Origin: Ichthyophonus hoferi
Lineage: Eukaryota; Opisthokonta; Ichthyosporea; Ichthyophonida; Ichthyophonidae
Direction: 5' to 3'
DNA length: 64,000 bases
Assembly: GCA_002751075.1 (NCBI GenBank)
Contig: NAOQ01000041.1
Span: 22,048 to 86,047 of the forward strand
Position numbers and translations under genes: made by a program. The notes beneath the pieces are model-generated. The model worked only from the letters and a program-made list of their open reading frames with translations. It had not been told where the DNA came from and ran no database searches. Position 1 is the first letter of the stretch. Each line of letters opens with the position of its first letter. This document shows, piece after piece, positions 17,101 to 27,821 of the stretch.

Positions 17101-17464
17101 AATACCTGCCTATCAGCCTCACTTCTCTTAACCTCCATCTATCACAGTCCAAATGCCTTACTGATGCAGCAAAGAAGGCTTTATGGCGTGGTCGACCCAC
17201 AATAGCCGAGAACACAACACTGGGTTTTTCTTCATCTGCAAAACTTTTGGATAGTCAGTATCTCTTCACAACAAAGGTCCCAGCCCCTCCAACCCAAAGA
17301 CCCCACCCAGCTTTAACTCGACCGGACCCATTGTCAATCACTACAGCAGAAAGGTCTGTGTCCCATTCTGGCAGATATGTCGTAACAACCTGCCCCCTAC
17401 AACACGTTTCTGTTAATTCTGCATATACTTATTCCATCCTTCCCATTCCTAGTAGCTTACCCAT
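14165..17464 (-). CDS. Divergent actin / actin-like protein
   Basis: ATP-binding filament-forming protein or close relative, about 370 residues in 15 exons. The first coding exon is only ATGG (17461-17464) with a GTAAGC donor; the next exon begins at 17367 and continues [15 protein letters not shown]. Then follow [136 protein letters not shown] and [15 protein letters not shown]. The end is QKCAY, where actin has HRKCF. Both phosphate-binding loops, the D-loop region and the adenosine loop are recognisable and near the usual length. Divergent points are [10 protein letters not shown] in place of the usual DNGSGMCKAG, and VWKGG in place of VWIGG. It is nearer to actin than to Arp1-Arp3. Whether it is the main actin or a specialised paralogue cannot be told here. 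Confidence 0.9.
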
Positions 17465-17539
17465 TAGGCTCCCCCAATATTGTATTACTGTATTTGGAAT
17501 GACCAGTGGCTACATTGTGTATATCTCCCTTGATATCTT

Positions 17540-19432
17540 CTATCTCCATATATATATTGAATGATTGTCAGAAAATGGAGAGGATGAATTTAATGGACTA
17601 TTTGAGGCATTGGTCATCAACTTAATACACACTGGATTGGTCTTGGGGATAAAATTGGTACCTGAGAGCGGCTCTAATGGAAGAGCAGAGTCTATGCCGG
17701 ATTGCTGGGTATAAAATATAATGTTATTGAGGAGGCCTATCATAGCTGAAGGTTATATTATAACACTTACTAGGACAGCAATTTCCTACCTTGGGGTTAT
17801 GCTCGAGTTTAGACAGTATGTCATGTAGGGTCTCCTTGGGCCTCATATCACACACTTCTTCATCTCTGTTGTTTTCTTTGATGGGTACTGGCTTGACGCT
17901 GGACTTGGAATTTACCACTTTTAGGGTTCTGGAACCCTCGTAGTAATCAATCTTGGGCCGATTGAGCCCTCCACCTGTGTGCATAAACCAATTAAACGAG
18001 CTGATCGAAGCATGTACTGGACACCTTGCCACTATTGTTTTATTAGTGTTTGCTCACTTAGCTAAGATTATGGCGTCAAGATCATGATTCTTTCAAAAAT
18101 CACATATTCACAATAAGAAAATAAGGCAGGTCCATTCAAAGATCGCCAAAGTCTGGAGATCTGATATAAGCGATAGTTACAAGCACTTAACAATTCTAAA
18201 AAACTTTCACCACACACATCATCTCATTAACCAATAACAGTAAACCAGACAAAGACAATGACAGATGACCTCCAACTACTAACCTGCTGCACAATGATGT
18301 TGGAAATCAACAAGACAATCAGAGTGAGCATTTAGCTTACAGAGTTTACAACGCATCCCCCTGTTGCTGGAACCTGATAATACCTGTAGTGACCCCACAC
18401 GCCTGTTATCCTATATTGCTAGTCCACTAATTTTCATATGTGGGTTTGAAATTAAAAAGCAATTCAATGAATACATTTAACCGGATTGTCTTGTGGAGAG
18501 CAACACATTATTGATGTCTTGTACCGGACTTATTTAGCTATTCTACCAGTTTAGTATTATTCCTCATTTCCCGATCCTATATCAGCAGAACAAATACAGA
18601 TATGATTGCTAAATAGACATAGTAAAAATTAATTACTATATATCATGCAGGAGAGAGAAATTCATCATGTAACTAGGTTTTTTCAAAAAATACTTGAGAT
18701 AATTAATCCTCACCTTGTTGCAAACATTACAGGTTATAGCTTGAAGGTAAGTGTGTTCTTTAAATTCATGCCCATTTTTCACCAAGGACCCAACAGAGGT
18801 ACTAATTTCCGATGCCCTACTACATGGAGTGCATACCGACAGAGCTGCCAGGCATTCCGCGTGAGTTATACAGTTACACTGTTTACACTTCAGACCTTGA
18901 TTTCTGTAGGAGGAAAGGTACATTTGTTGGTTTCCATTCTAGACACACTGTAATTAATCCATATACTTCCACAAATTCCAAAGATAATGTGAAAAAATTG
19001 AAAAAGAAAGTGAATCAAACGACCAAGACCAAATAGTCTAGTCACAAATAAGACCATCCTTAAGAATAGGGGCTGTCCTTTGTATATCAAGCCAATACAA
19101 ACTGTTCATTGTAAAGTCTTCGATAAGAGCGTATTTTCTCGGTAAGTTTCTAAATAATATATTCTAACACAACAAGCATGGCTATTAATACTTGTAGTAT
19201 GCAAATTCTAAGGTCTCGCCACTTACTTGGAATCAGCTAACTGTTTTGAGCAGTAACTGCAAAGGGCGAGTTTAGTGTAGTTGAATTCAAAAAAGCTATG
19301 TTTAGTCCCTACAGCTACTGGGTCGATCGAAGCACTAGCCCATTTTCCTGCCTCAAAAACTGTGTTTGATCCCGAGCTCAGGTTCTTACTAACAATAGAA
19401 TCACAGCCAGCACGACTCAATTTATCCTCCAT
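17540..19432 (-). CDS. Tandem C1 (phorbol-ester/DAG-type zinc finger) protein
   Basis: Unnamed 281-residue protein from five phase-compatible exons (19227-19432, 18714-18903, 18284-18383, 17790-17974, 17540-17704). Two C1 domains follow the H-x12-C-x2-C ... C-x2-C-x4-H-x2-C pattern. The first starts at the His of KHSFFEF and runs to CTPC; the second starts at HEFKEHTY and runs to DFQHHC. C1 domains bind diacylglycerol or act as protein-interaction zinc folds. No kinase, GAP or DAG-kinase catalytic domain follows; the C-terminal part is polar and Ser/Asn-rich. In fungi such pairs are usually seen inside large proteins such as Pkc1, so a short free-standing pair is uncommon. The stop lies only 75 bp from the actin start on the same strand, so the 3' end is the weakest part of the model. 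Confidence 0.75.
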
Positions 19433-22087
19433 AGGGCTGTAAACTATTAAAAGATTATAATACCTTTATATTTCTATAACAGAAAATCAAACCGTACTAG
19501 TACCCCTTCAAATATTTTGACGCCATTGAGATTAACATATTATAGACTGCGTAAATAAAAATTTGAAATAATCCAGTGATCTTCCAAAAAAAAAAAAAAA
19601 ACTCCTTAAGATGAAAGGAATGCGTGTGCCGAAATGCTAATCTATATCTAAATGGATGTAGGATAATTGTAGTTCACATACAGCTGGTAGCATTTCGACT
19701 TACAATGGTATGCAGCCTCACATTCCTAGAGCCATAACCTGCATGCTATTGGCTCAATGTATACCGATTGCACCAATCATCACCATGAATTAAATCAGCC
19801 CGGTTCAGATTTTATGCTCGTGGCAATTGATGTAACATACGTAGCATATCCTTTGTGTTCTCCTTTCAATGGTAAATTAACTACATTCCTTACTGATATA
19901 AGTTCATACCACATACTATGTATTGGCAAATTAATTTACTTATTAGAGAACGGCATCCGATTAAGTAATATAAGGCCGATCATTGCATTACCGCTTGCTA
20001 TCAGGATTTGGGCCAAACTATGTGTTCATTCGCAGTTAACGATCTTGTAACAGCCATATATGGTTGCTTAACCAGATGAGCTGTCTATAAATACAGGTGA
20101 TCTTTAAATAAAGTTCGTCTCTACATCCAAACTATGTCATGTGCTAGTTGGCAAAAAGCCACTTTGCTAGCTTATGTGATTGTGGTAATTTCTAAACTTC
20201 CGGAGCATGACCAGGGTGTTCCTAAAACGCATATGGTTGTGCCACTACTTTAATTTGGAGTGAAATCCCAATGCGTCTTACGTAATATAAACCGTTGCTA
20301 TTTCTCTTCTTGGCCAATGCTCTCTTTTTAGGCCATGCCCCTAAACTCTTAAAAATAAACGCTTTAAATGTTTAAGATATTGTGGCCAATGCCTTTGATT
20401 ACCTTATTCATAAATGATACTATTTTTTTTGGTATTGAAAAATAAATTGTGTATTCTAGTGTGGGCTATTTTCCTCCAATGTAGGAGAAACTTGAACATA
20501 AGATGCAATGGCAATCATAATTACTACAACCAGCAGGTTAGTGCAACAAAAGCTGAAGAAATGTGATCGAATGTATTTTAATATGATATAATCTACGTGA
20601 TTCTAGAGCAATAACTGTCGAGAGGTAATTTAATGGCGTCAATATGCTAATTGGTCGCAAACATGTAAACATCCCCTATGATATTATGGTATTATGATAG
20701 GGACTTTTCCCTTTATATTTTTTTTTTTTTAAGAAAAAAACAATACAAAATGGGATTAAGCATAATGGTAACAAGTTTTCAGTCATAGGGATTACTTAGT
20801 ATCGCAGCCCTTTTTTTGATTTTTTCTTGATTTTCTTCTTCAAACTATTGGAGTTTGAAACGTAAAACAGGCTTGTTGGTTGCACTACCATGCCACCCAC
20901 CTACACCATAGGCTTTTGTACTTTACCTCAGTAACCGCTGCCAAGTTCTTATGTGCATAGCTATCTAAACTTTGTATAGAATGTGTACAGTAAGTGTACG
21001 AGATGTAGTTCAGTCACAACTTAAAGATCCCTAGTTGTTTTTCTTTTATTAAGCAACTCGGTATACCACGCCAACACGCTAGATATAGACCCATAGGGTT
21101 ATAGCAGTCGTGGCTTGTTATATCTCACTGGTAAATAAGTAAATATTTAAATATTATAGTTTAATGACAATTAACAAAGCAGTGTACATCAATGATATGC
21201 TTCTACGGGTATCACTCCAAGATAGAAAAATAAATATACCACAAGATATTTGTCATTGGTTACTTTATTAGGAACCCAATTGAAAAACATTTTCTAGATA
21301 TTGATGCCTTTCTTGTGTTAGCATCCTTAATCCTCGTCCTTCAATCATTATAAGCAAGAATAAAGATGTTTTAATATCACTTGACTTTATGAACAATCCA
21401 GTCTCCTCTTAATGGTTAAATGTACATGGAACACTACAAGAAACTGATATTCAGATTCGATCAACTTAATATTGTAGTTACATTGGCCTTTCCCTCTAGG
21501 AGTGGCCGAGTTAGTGTGGTTACTTTTTTTTTAATTGCATAACACAGTATTAGAACAATCCAACGTTGAAATAAATTCTCAAAATGCATTTCATTGTAAA
21601 ACCATTAAAAATGGATGGTATAGCATACTTGCTATCATGACCTATAAAATCATAACGACTGTGATATGGAGGGATCTTGTCAGGGGTAATTAATATAAAT
21701 AAAAACTTACAAATCATATGAAACTGTTGCTGTCGCACAGTTTATAGACAGGCCTTGGTTTCATTATAGACATTGCATCTCTATCGAAACCATTTCTGAA
21801 CTGGAGCAAAACAAATTCTGAATTTGGACTTTCATATATAAGCATGCCATATATGCATACACAAAGATTGTATGTGCAATATGGCCCCAGTGGCTCTGGC
21901 TCCGCTCAATGTCGTTCAGCAACTATCTAAGTAGAAACATATATACATAGGCTTCTACGGATGTATATATATGTATAAATGGATATGCGTATATCGATGT
22001 ACATTGTATGTGTAGCAAATTTGCAACACTATGCCAGGGCCTATGATACATTCATGCCATTACTGGTGGGTAGGTTGGTCGGTGCGA
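19433..22087. other. AT-rich spacer, possibly with a retroelement scrap
   Basis: About 2.65 kb upstream of the C1 gene and downstream of the homeodomain gene. A plus-strand open stretch at 19757-20050 has a segment reading roughly like the core of an LTR-element integrase, but the match is too weak to name a family. Homopolymer A and T runs occur near 19587-19603 and 20720-20745. The left part must hold the C1-gene promoter. Confidence 0.35.
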
Positions 22088-25000
22088 CTAGAGCTGGGTA
22101 GGTTGCGTCGCTTTACGTACGGCCACCCTCATGATGCGATTGTCTTCTAAGAGGGTGGCAAGGCGCTCGTGCTTCTCCATCAACTCGGCCTTAAGAAGTT
22201 GAATGCTCTGTTGTGATTGTTGTAGATCAGTTTCCATAGCCCCTAGGAGCCCCGACAAGATTCGTCGCCTAGCAGCTTCTTCTGAGGTGACGGCCGTAGA
22301 CTCCAACAATGTTCCAGTGTTACCTCCCCATCCATCTGCAGGGCCATCTGTTGAGCGGGCTCGCTTCCCAGCTTTATGATTCCTGTGTATGATGTGTCAT
22401 TCAGGTCATATAATATAAATCAATCGCTCTCATTCTTATCAAACTGTATCTGTGCTATGTATATATATGCACCCTTATGCTCAGGTAGTTGTCTGTATAT
22501 GGGACCCACCTCCCTCCTCACCCCCACGGATCCTTATATTGCAGTAAATAAATCAATAACTTAAGCAGTCACCTACTTTTTGACTGATGCAGCGTGTGTA
22601 CGCTGATGTATTGGAGCCTCAGTAACTGGGGGGGGGGCTGGGCTTGCAACCAAGGGCAGACCAAGGTGTTCGGCCAACAGACGATGGAGAGGCCTACCAC
22701 ACCCCACACCTGGTTAAACCGGCTACTGTAATTTCTTCACAATATGCTATACAATCTACTTACCGATTTATCTTAATTTGGGGGCAGTCCATCACGGATA
22801 ACCCCTGGGTGTTGCGCAGGCTAGAATCAGCACCGTGGTCCAATAGCATTTTAGTTACCCTCTGTGGATACCCTTTCAGCCAACTTGTTCCTTCCTATAC
22901 CCCTCCTATCTTTCCATTTCATGTCTCTTACCAAGTGACCAAATTCTACGGCATATCCTAGCGCTGTGTTTCCTTCCGTATCCTGCACACAGTCATACAG
23001 CCATCAGTGTAAGTTCGTACAATAAGTGTGCCTGGGTTTATATCTACCCACCTGACAATTGATATCCAAGGCTGGGTTGGCCAACAAGATAGGGATATAT
23101 GCCTCTGCTGCTTGAGACTTAGGGTCGTCGTTGCCCAACTGTACCCCAACGTTAGTATCGTGGTGAGTATTTTGGATTAAGCAGTCTAATATTATCAGTA
23201 TATGCAGTATCTCGTGTTCTTTTCATTCATTGTTGCCTATGTTTAAGTGTAGCTGGCAAGACAAGAGAGAAAAAAAAGCAAAGTCCGTAAGTCTGAAGGA
23301 AGGGTATCTGACATGATATAGTTAAAATAAACGAGCCTAATACGTTGGGTAACCGTTGCATCTGCCATTTAGAATAAACGATGCAGAGCAGAAGACGAAA
23401 AGGATAGAGACCATTACAGGGAGTGGCAGCAGAGTGTGCACAGACAGACTGCCTTTTATTAAAGCAGTACACCCCGAAGACCTACACAGCCAATAAACTT
23501 CCATTACACCAACATATATGTTAAAGTTGATTTGCATGCCATGTCAGATTACAAATGAATGCTAAGTGGAAGGGGACATGTAGGAAGTGAGAAGTAGATA
23601 GAGCATAACCAAACCAAGCATGGCTATCCATTTCAATATAAATATTTTCCACAAAGAAGCCAGAATAGCCCTACTATGTATACTTCAGATCAAGCAAACT
23701 AGTACTAATCAATTCCCAACATACCATGAGGTTGTGGCAGCACACGTGTAAGCATGTCTGGCCTCGGCTATTGACTGCAGGTAAGTTCTCCGCCAATAGG
23801 GCGAGGATCTGAGGAAAAACTTTTTTTTCATGACTGTAGTTCCACATAGTTGCACGGTGTAGAGGGGTATCACCATCATTGTTGCGCACATTTGCATGTT
23901 CACCTGCAATGGGAAGCAGCCTTAACATCAAGCCCATCATGATCAGCTTCATTTTTGGTATGCAATTTACCTTGCTCCAACAGCATGGGTAGCATAGGAA
24001 GCTGTCCCAGAGCTGCCGCCCAATGCACGGCAGTATGACCCTGTCCCACCCTGTCAGATATACCCATAATACATAGGCTCAGCCCATAATATGAACTCTT
24101 TTTCTGCGCCAAAGTAAAGCTCCTGGGTAACCCTTTTAGATTCCAAATTAATACACATAAGCGGGAAGGGGTGGCCAACCGTATCAAATTTCAACCACTT
24201 AAACAATGCAGCATACTGTACTGCCTCTTTAAGCACCACGCTGGCTCATTTAACATATCAAGCGCATCACAACAACAGACACTATCCCATCTCATGCTAC
24301 TTATAATGGCATACCTCTTCCAGAAAAAATCATAAACATGAGGTCATTTTTTGATCCGACCGTCATTGGTTTTTTCCAATAGTACCTTCACAATAAGGCC
24401 AACAACTACCAGATAGCCTCCTAACACAACTTTAACTATACAGTCAGAGGTGCACCATATTACCTCGATATCCAGGGGCATGTCGTGGATTACGGGGCCG
24501 TAATTAGGTCCGTAGAGAAGAGTCCATACCTTGGCCACGTCCCCTATACCAATCAGATTCACAATGATGGCCTTGCGCTCCATTAGTTGGTCATTACCTA
24601 CTGGCCAAATATGGTCAGTCCCATGGTTTTGCAACAAGTGCATAGATACACACAGGTAGACAGATATGTACACATAAATTTATCATACACAAATAAATCT
24701 ACATATACTCTGTGCAACGAAAGCTATACGATCCAATATACTTAGCCATCACAATAGCGGCCGGTCTTTCCATGCCAAACATAGTTACAAATATAGGTAA
24801 GAGATATCTACTTTTAGGGTCCTGGCGCATCAGTGAATGGGTATCTGTCGCGCTTCGTTTCTTGGGGCGGGCGCTGCATAAATCACACATGAGTAACACT
24901 TAAAGGGAACTCATTCTCAGACAACAACGTTTATTACTTACTCAGCCGGCCCTCCCCTGTCTCGCTTGTCTTTCTTTCGTCGATTGGCAAACCAGCTAGT

Positions 25001-25851
25001 GACGCTTTCGAAGGACAATTCGCAATCGCTCGCAATTACTCCTCTGTAATCTTTATCGGGCTACGGGGCCGGTTAGTTGTCATTCTTTTATCCCTCTTTC
25101 TAACACACACCACCCCTCCAGCCCATCCGCATACCTGCTGTACTCGGCGATAATATTGCTCTAGACGTTGATACTGTTCGTCTGTAAATTTGCGTCGGCC
25201 TTCCCAGCGCATTCCCGGTGTGCCATTCTCATGGCTGTTACTGGTAGGTGCTAGGTGGTTATCTTCTTTTTCACTGCTTAGATCATCACTAGTTGACGGT
25301 CCTTCACTGTCCGTCACCCGCATCGTTGTACGTAAGTCCTCCTTTCCATCAGCCTCTTGTTTTATTGGCTGTGATATAAACTGTTTTCCCTGGGACCCCA
25401 TGACTGTAGGCCCTTCAAAGAGCTGCGTTGAGGGCAGGGCCGTCACATCTGCTAGTGGGGTATGAGTCATATCCTATAGGCCAACCTCCTCTACCCAGCC
25501 TCTCATCGCACATACTTGTGCCCAGCCCCTAGCCCACTCCCACTCACCTGTTGCTTTTCGCTCATTGGCTGATGGCTGGAAGGAAGGTTGTTCCCCTCCT
25601 CCAGCCTGTGGTCTGCTTTCTATTGGCCCTTCCTGTTGTCCCTCCCCTACCATCCGTGACATTTCATTGGAGGGGGCATTGGTACTCCACACATCATAGC
25701 CCCCAGGTTTCCTCACCGCTGATTGTCCAGCAGACCCTAGAGGAGGTGGTCTGCTCATCATAGGAGGCCAGGAGGGGCGGCTATCTAAAGGCCTCCCTAC
25801 ATCCAAGTGGACAGCCATATCGCCAAACGGGTTGGCCATTGCTGCGTCCAC
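22088..25851 (-). CDS. Homeodomain - Swi6/Mbp1-type ankyrin - coiled-coil fusion protein
   Basis: Putative transcription factor of 593 residues in 12 exons: 25548-25851, 25135-25451, 24942-25060, 24812-24873, 24464-24597, 23971-24040, 23725-23903, 23052-23138, 22932-22982, 22764-22861, 22577-22642, 22088-22382. All junction phases agree. Residues 1-182 are Pro/Ser/Gly-rich. Residues 183-242 are a 60-residue homeodomain with Arg5, Phe8, Leu16, Trp48, Phe49, Asn51 and Arg53 (VTSWFANRRKKDKR). A PKKR basic patch is at about 250. From about 270 the sequence follows the Swi6/Mbp1 family: a pre-ankyrin helix (ERKAIIVNLIG), GHTAVHWAAALGQ at 313, NNDGDTPLHRATMW, FPQILALL, SRGQTCLHVCCH, and DTEGNTALGYAVEFGH. 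A second basic patch (GKRARS) and a C-terminal Gln/Leu-rich coiled coil follow. The KilA-N domain expected in SBF/MBF is absent. The exon 1-2 and 5-6 joins are the least certain. Confidence 0.85.
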
Positions 25852-27193
25852 TCTGAACCCTTCCCCTTATCCCTCAATGATTTATTATGGCTCTATCCCA
25901 CACAACTTTTCCCTTGGTATTGTTTATCACAAGAGAAAACAGAAAACAATCAGTAGAGAAATAGCCATTAGTTCCCATGGCCTAACACTTTGAAATAGAC
26001 CCGTGTTATGAATTTGTCTTGAGGCGATGGGTTATAGGTATATATAACTGAATATATATAAGCCATGTAAATATACGTGGGTATGTGTGTATGATGTATA
26101 AAGGAAGGACACGGGAGTATGTAGTATATATGTGTGCATATTATATATATATATATAATGTCTATAAGCATATGCCAATGGGTACTTATCTACCTGTGCC
26201 TGTATGAGTGTGAATATGTGTGGAAAGATATATGAACAGATGTATATATATACTATATCGCCGTTACTATATAATTTACTACAATGATAAAAGCATTCAA
26301 CAGGTGTCCACCAAATATCATCTCTCTATCACCCTTCCAGTATGTAACTCTCTCCATCCAGCTATGTAACAGCAATTGCTTTGTCTAGCTAGATCAAGAT
26401 TGCATGAAGGGTCTGGCAGGGAATAATGAATAATAGATGTATTGGGTAGCTGGTCCAATGGCTATCTATTTCCATGTCATTTTCACTGTTTGCCCTATAA
26501 TTTATATATATTCTACCCCACCCCAGATTGCCCTTTGTCCCTTACTATCGCTGGTCGCTGGCCTGTATAGATTATCACACACAGGCATGCAAGAAAATAT
26601 GGAGTTGGCGCATCTACTATCTCGTTTAAAATGGGCTAAAACGCATTAAAGTTGATATATTGAATATAAAGCAAACAAACTGTAAGAGAACACTACAAAT
26701 GGCCGGAGTACTGAGAGATACGGACAATAACTAGGGTAAGAAAATGTGCAGCCACAAGACTTCACAACTCCGTAAGACAGGGACACTTGGTTGGATGAAG
26801 AATTCTACAGCGTGGCTACACTTCTTATTGTTTATGAGGTTGCATGCCAACTACTATAGTATACAGAACAACTAAGGACTAGCTTGGAGGGACCCCACCC
26901 TCCGGGAGATGATGGGCAAAATATGCACAAAGGTCATTGTTAATGCTAAAACAAACCATTTCGATATTTAGCCATATGATATAAAAGCCAAGACCAGATG
27001 GTAAAAAGGAGTAAACCAAATGTGATTTATCTACCTGCTTCGTAGTAATGAGGTGGACGCCTATAGGCTTGTGGATGAGCAAAACTTTGGCTAGTAACCC
27101 TTGCTTCACAGACTAAAACTGACTAGGCTTAAATATAAAATGGCACAGTGTTGAAAGTGTTGGTATATATTAATCCTGTAATATTATTAGCAA
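25852..27193. other. Spacer upstream of the homeodomain fusion gene
   Basis: About 1.3 kb of AT-rich sequence with TA-rich microsatellite stretches near 26140-26160 and 26240-26270. It must contain the promoter of the minus-strand homeodomain fusion gene. No exon or RNA gene was recognised. Confidence 0.5.
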
Positions 27194-27293
27194 GTATATA
27201 TATAGTCAAGCAGTTGGTTTTTATGGTATGGTCAAACACTTTGAATTAAGAGTGGGCAGATTAAATATAGCATGTTACTGTAATGCTCTAGCA
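27194..27293 (+). repeat. 100-bp direct copy, left of assembly gap
   Basis: The 100 bases just before the N run are repeated base for base just after it (27722-27821). Identity over exactly 100 bases, starting and ending at the gap edges, suggests a scaffolding or gap-size artefact, or a tandem repeat unit of about 528 bp that collapsed. Confidence 0.95.
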
Positions 27294-27721
27294 NNNNNNN
27301 NNNNNNNNNNNNNNNNNNNNNNNNNNNNNNNNNNNNNNNNNNNNNNNNNNNNNNNNNNNNNNNNNNNNNNNNNNNNNNNNNNNNNNNNNNNNNNNNNNNN
27401 NNNNNNNNNNNNNNNNNNNNNNNNNNNNNNNNNNNNNNNNNNNNNNNNNNNNNNNNNNNNNNNNNNNNNNNNNNNNNNNNNNNNNNNNNNNNNNNNNNNN
27501 NNNNNNNNNNNNNNNNNNNNNNNNNNNNNNNNNNNNNNNNNNNNNNNNNNNNNNNNNNNNNNNNNNNNNNNNNNNNNNNNNNNNNNNNNNNNNNNNNNNN
27601 NNNNNNNNNNNNNNNNNNNNNNNNNNNNNNNNNNNNNNNNNNNNNNNNNNNNNNNNNNNNNNNNNNNNNNNNNNNNNNNNNNNNNNNNNNNNNNNNNNNN
27701 NNNNNNNNNNNNNNNNNNNNN
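27294..27721. other. Assembly gap (428 N)
   Basis: Unresolved bases. Open reading frames running across it have no meaning. It lies in a spacer between the homeodomain fusion gene and NOG1, so no recognised gene is interrupted. Confidence 0.99.
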
Positions 27722-27821
27722 GTATATATATAGTCAAGCAGTTGGTTTTTATGGTATGGTCAAACACTTTGAATTAAGAGTGGGCAGATTAAATATAGCA
27801 TGTTACTGTAATGCTCTAGCA
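27722..27821 (+). repeat. 100-bp direct copy, right of assembly gap
   Basis: Exact duplicate of the 100 bases left of the gap. Only one copy may exist in the real genome. Confidence 0.95.

Noticed and set aside
16866-17564. 232-codon plus-strand open frame
   Set aside because: It lies antisense to actin exons 1-4, whose minus-strand reading matches actin with correct splice sites; the plus frame has no recognisable domain.
17540-19432. Pkc1 or diacylglycerol kinase identity for the tandem C1 gene
   Set aside because: No kinase, C2, HR1 or DAG-kinase catalytic motifs were found in the exons or nearby on the same strand.
24054-24239. Extra exon between the pre-ankyrin helix and the first ankyrin of the fusion gene
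   Set aside because: An acceptor at 24041/24040 joins in phase to give LDIEGHTAVHWAAAL, matching the family without an insert.
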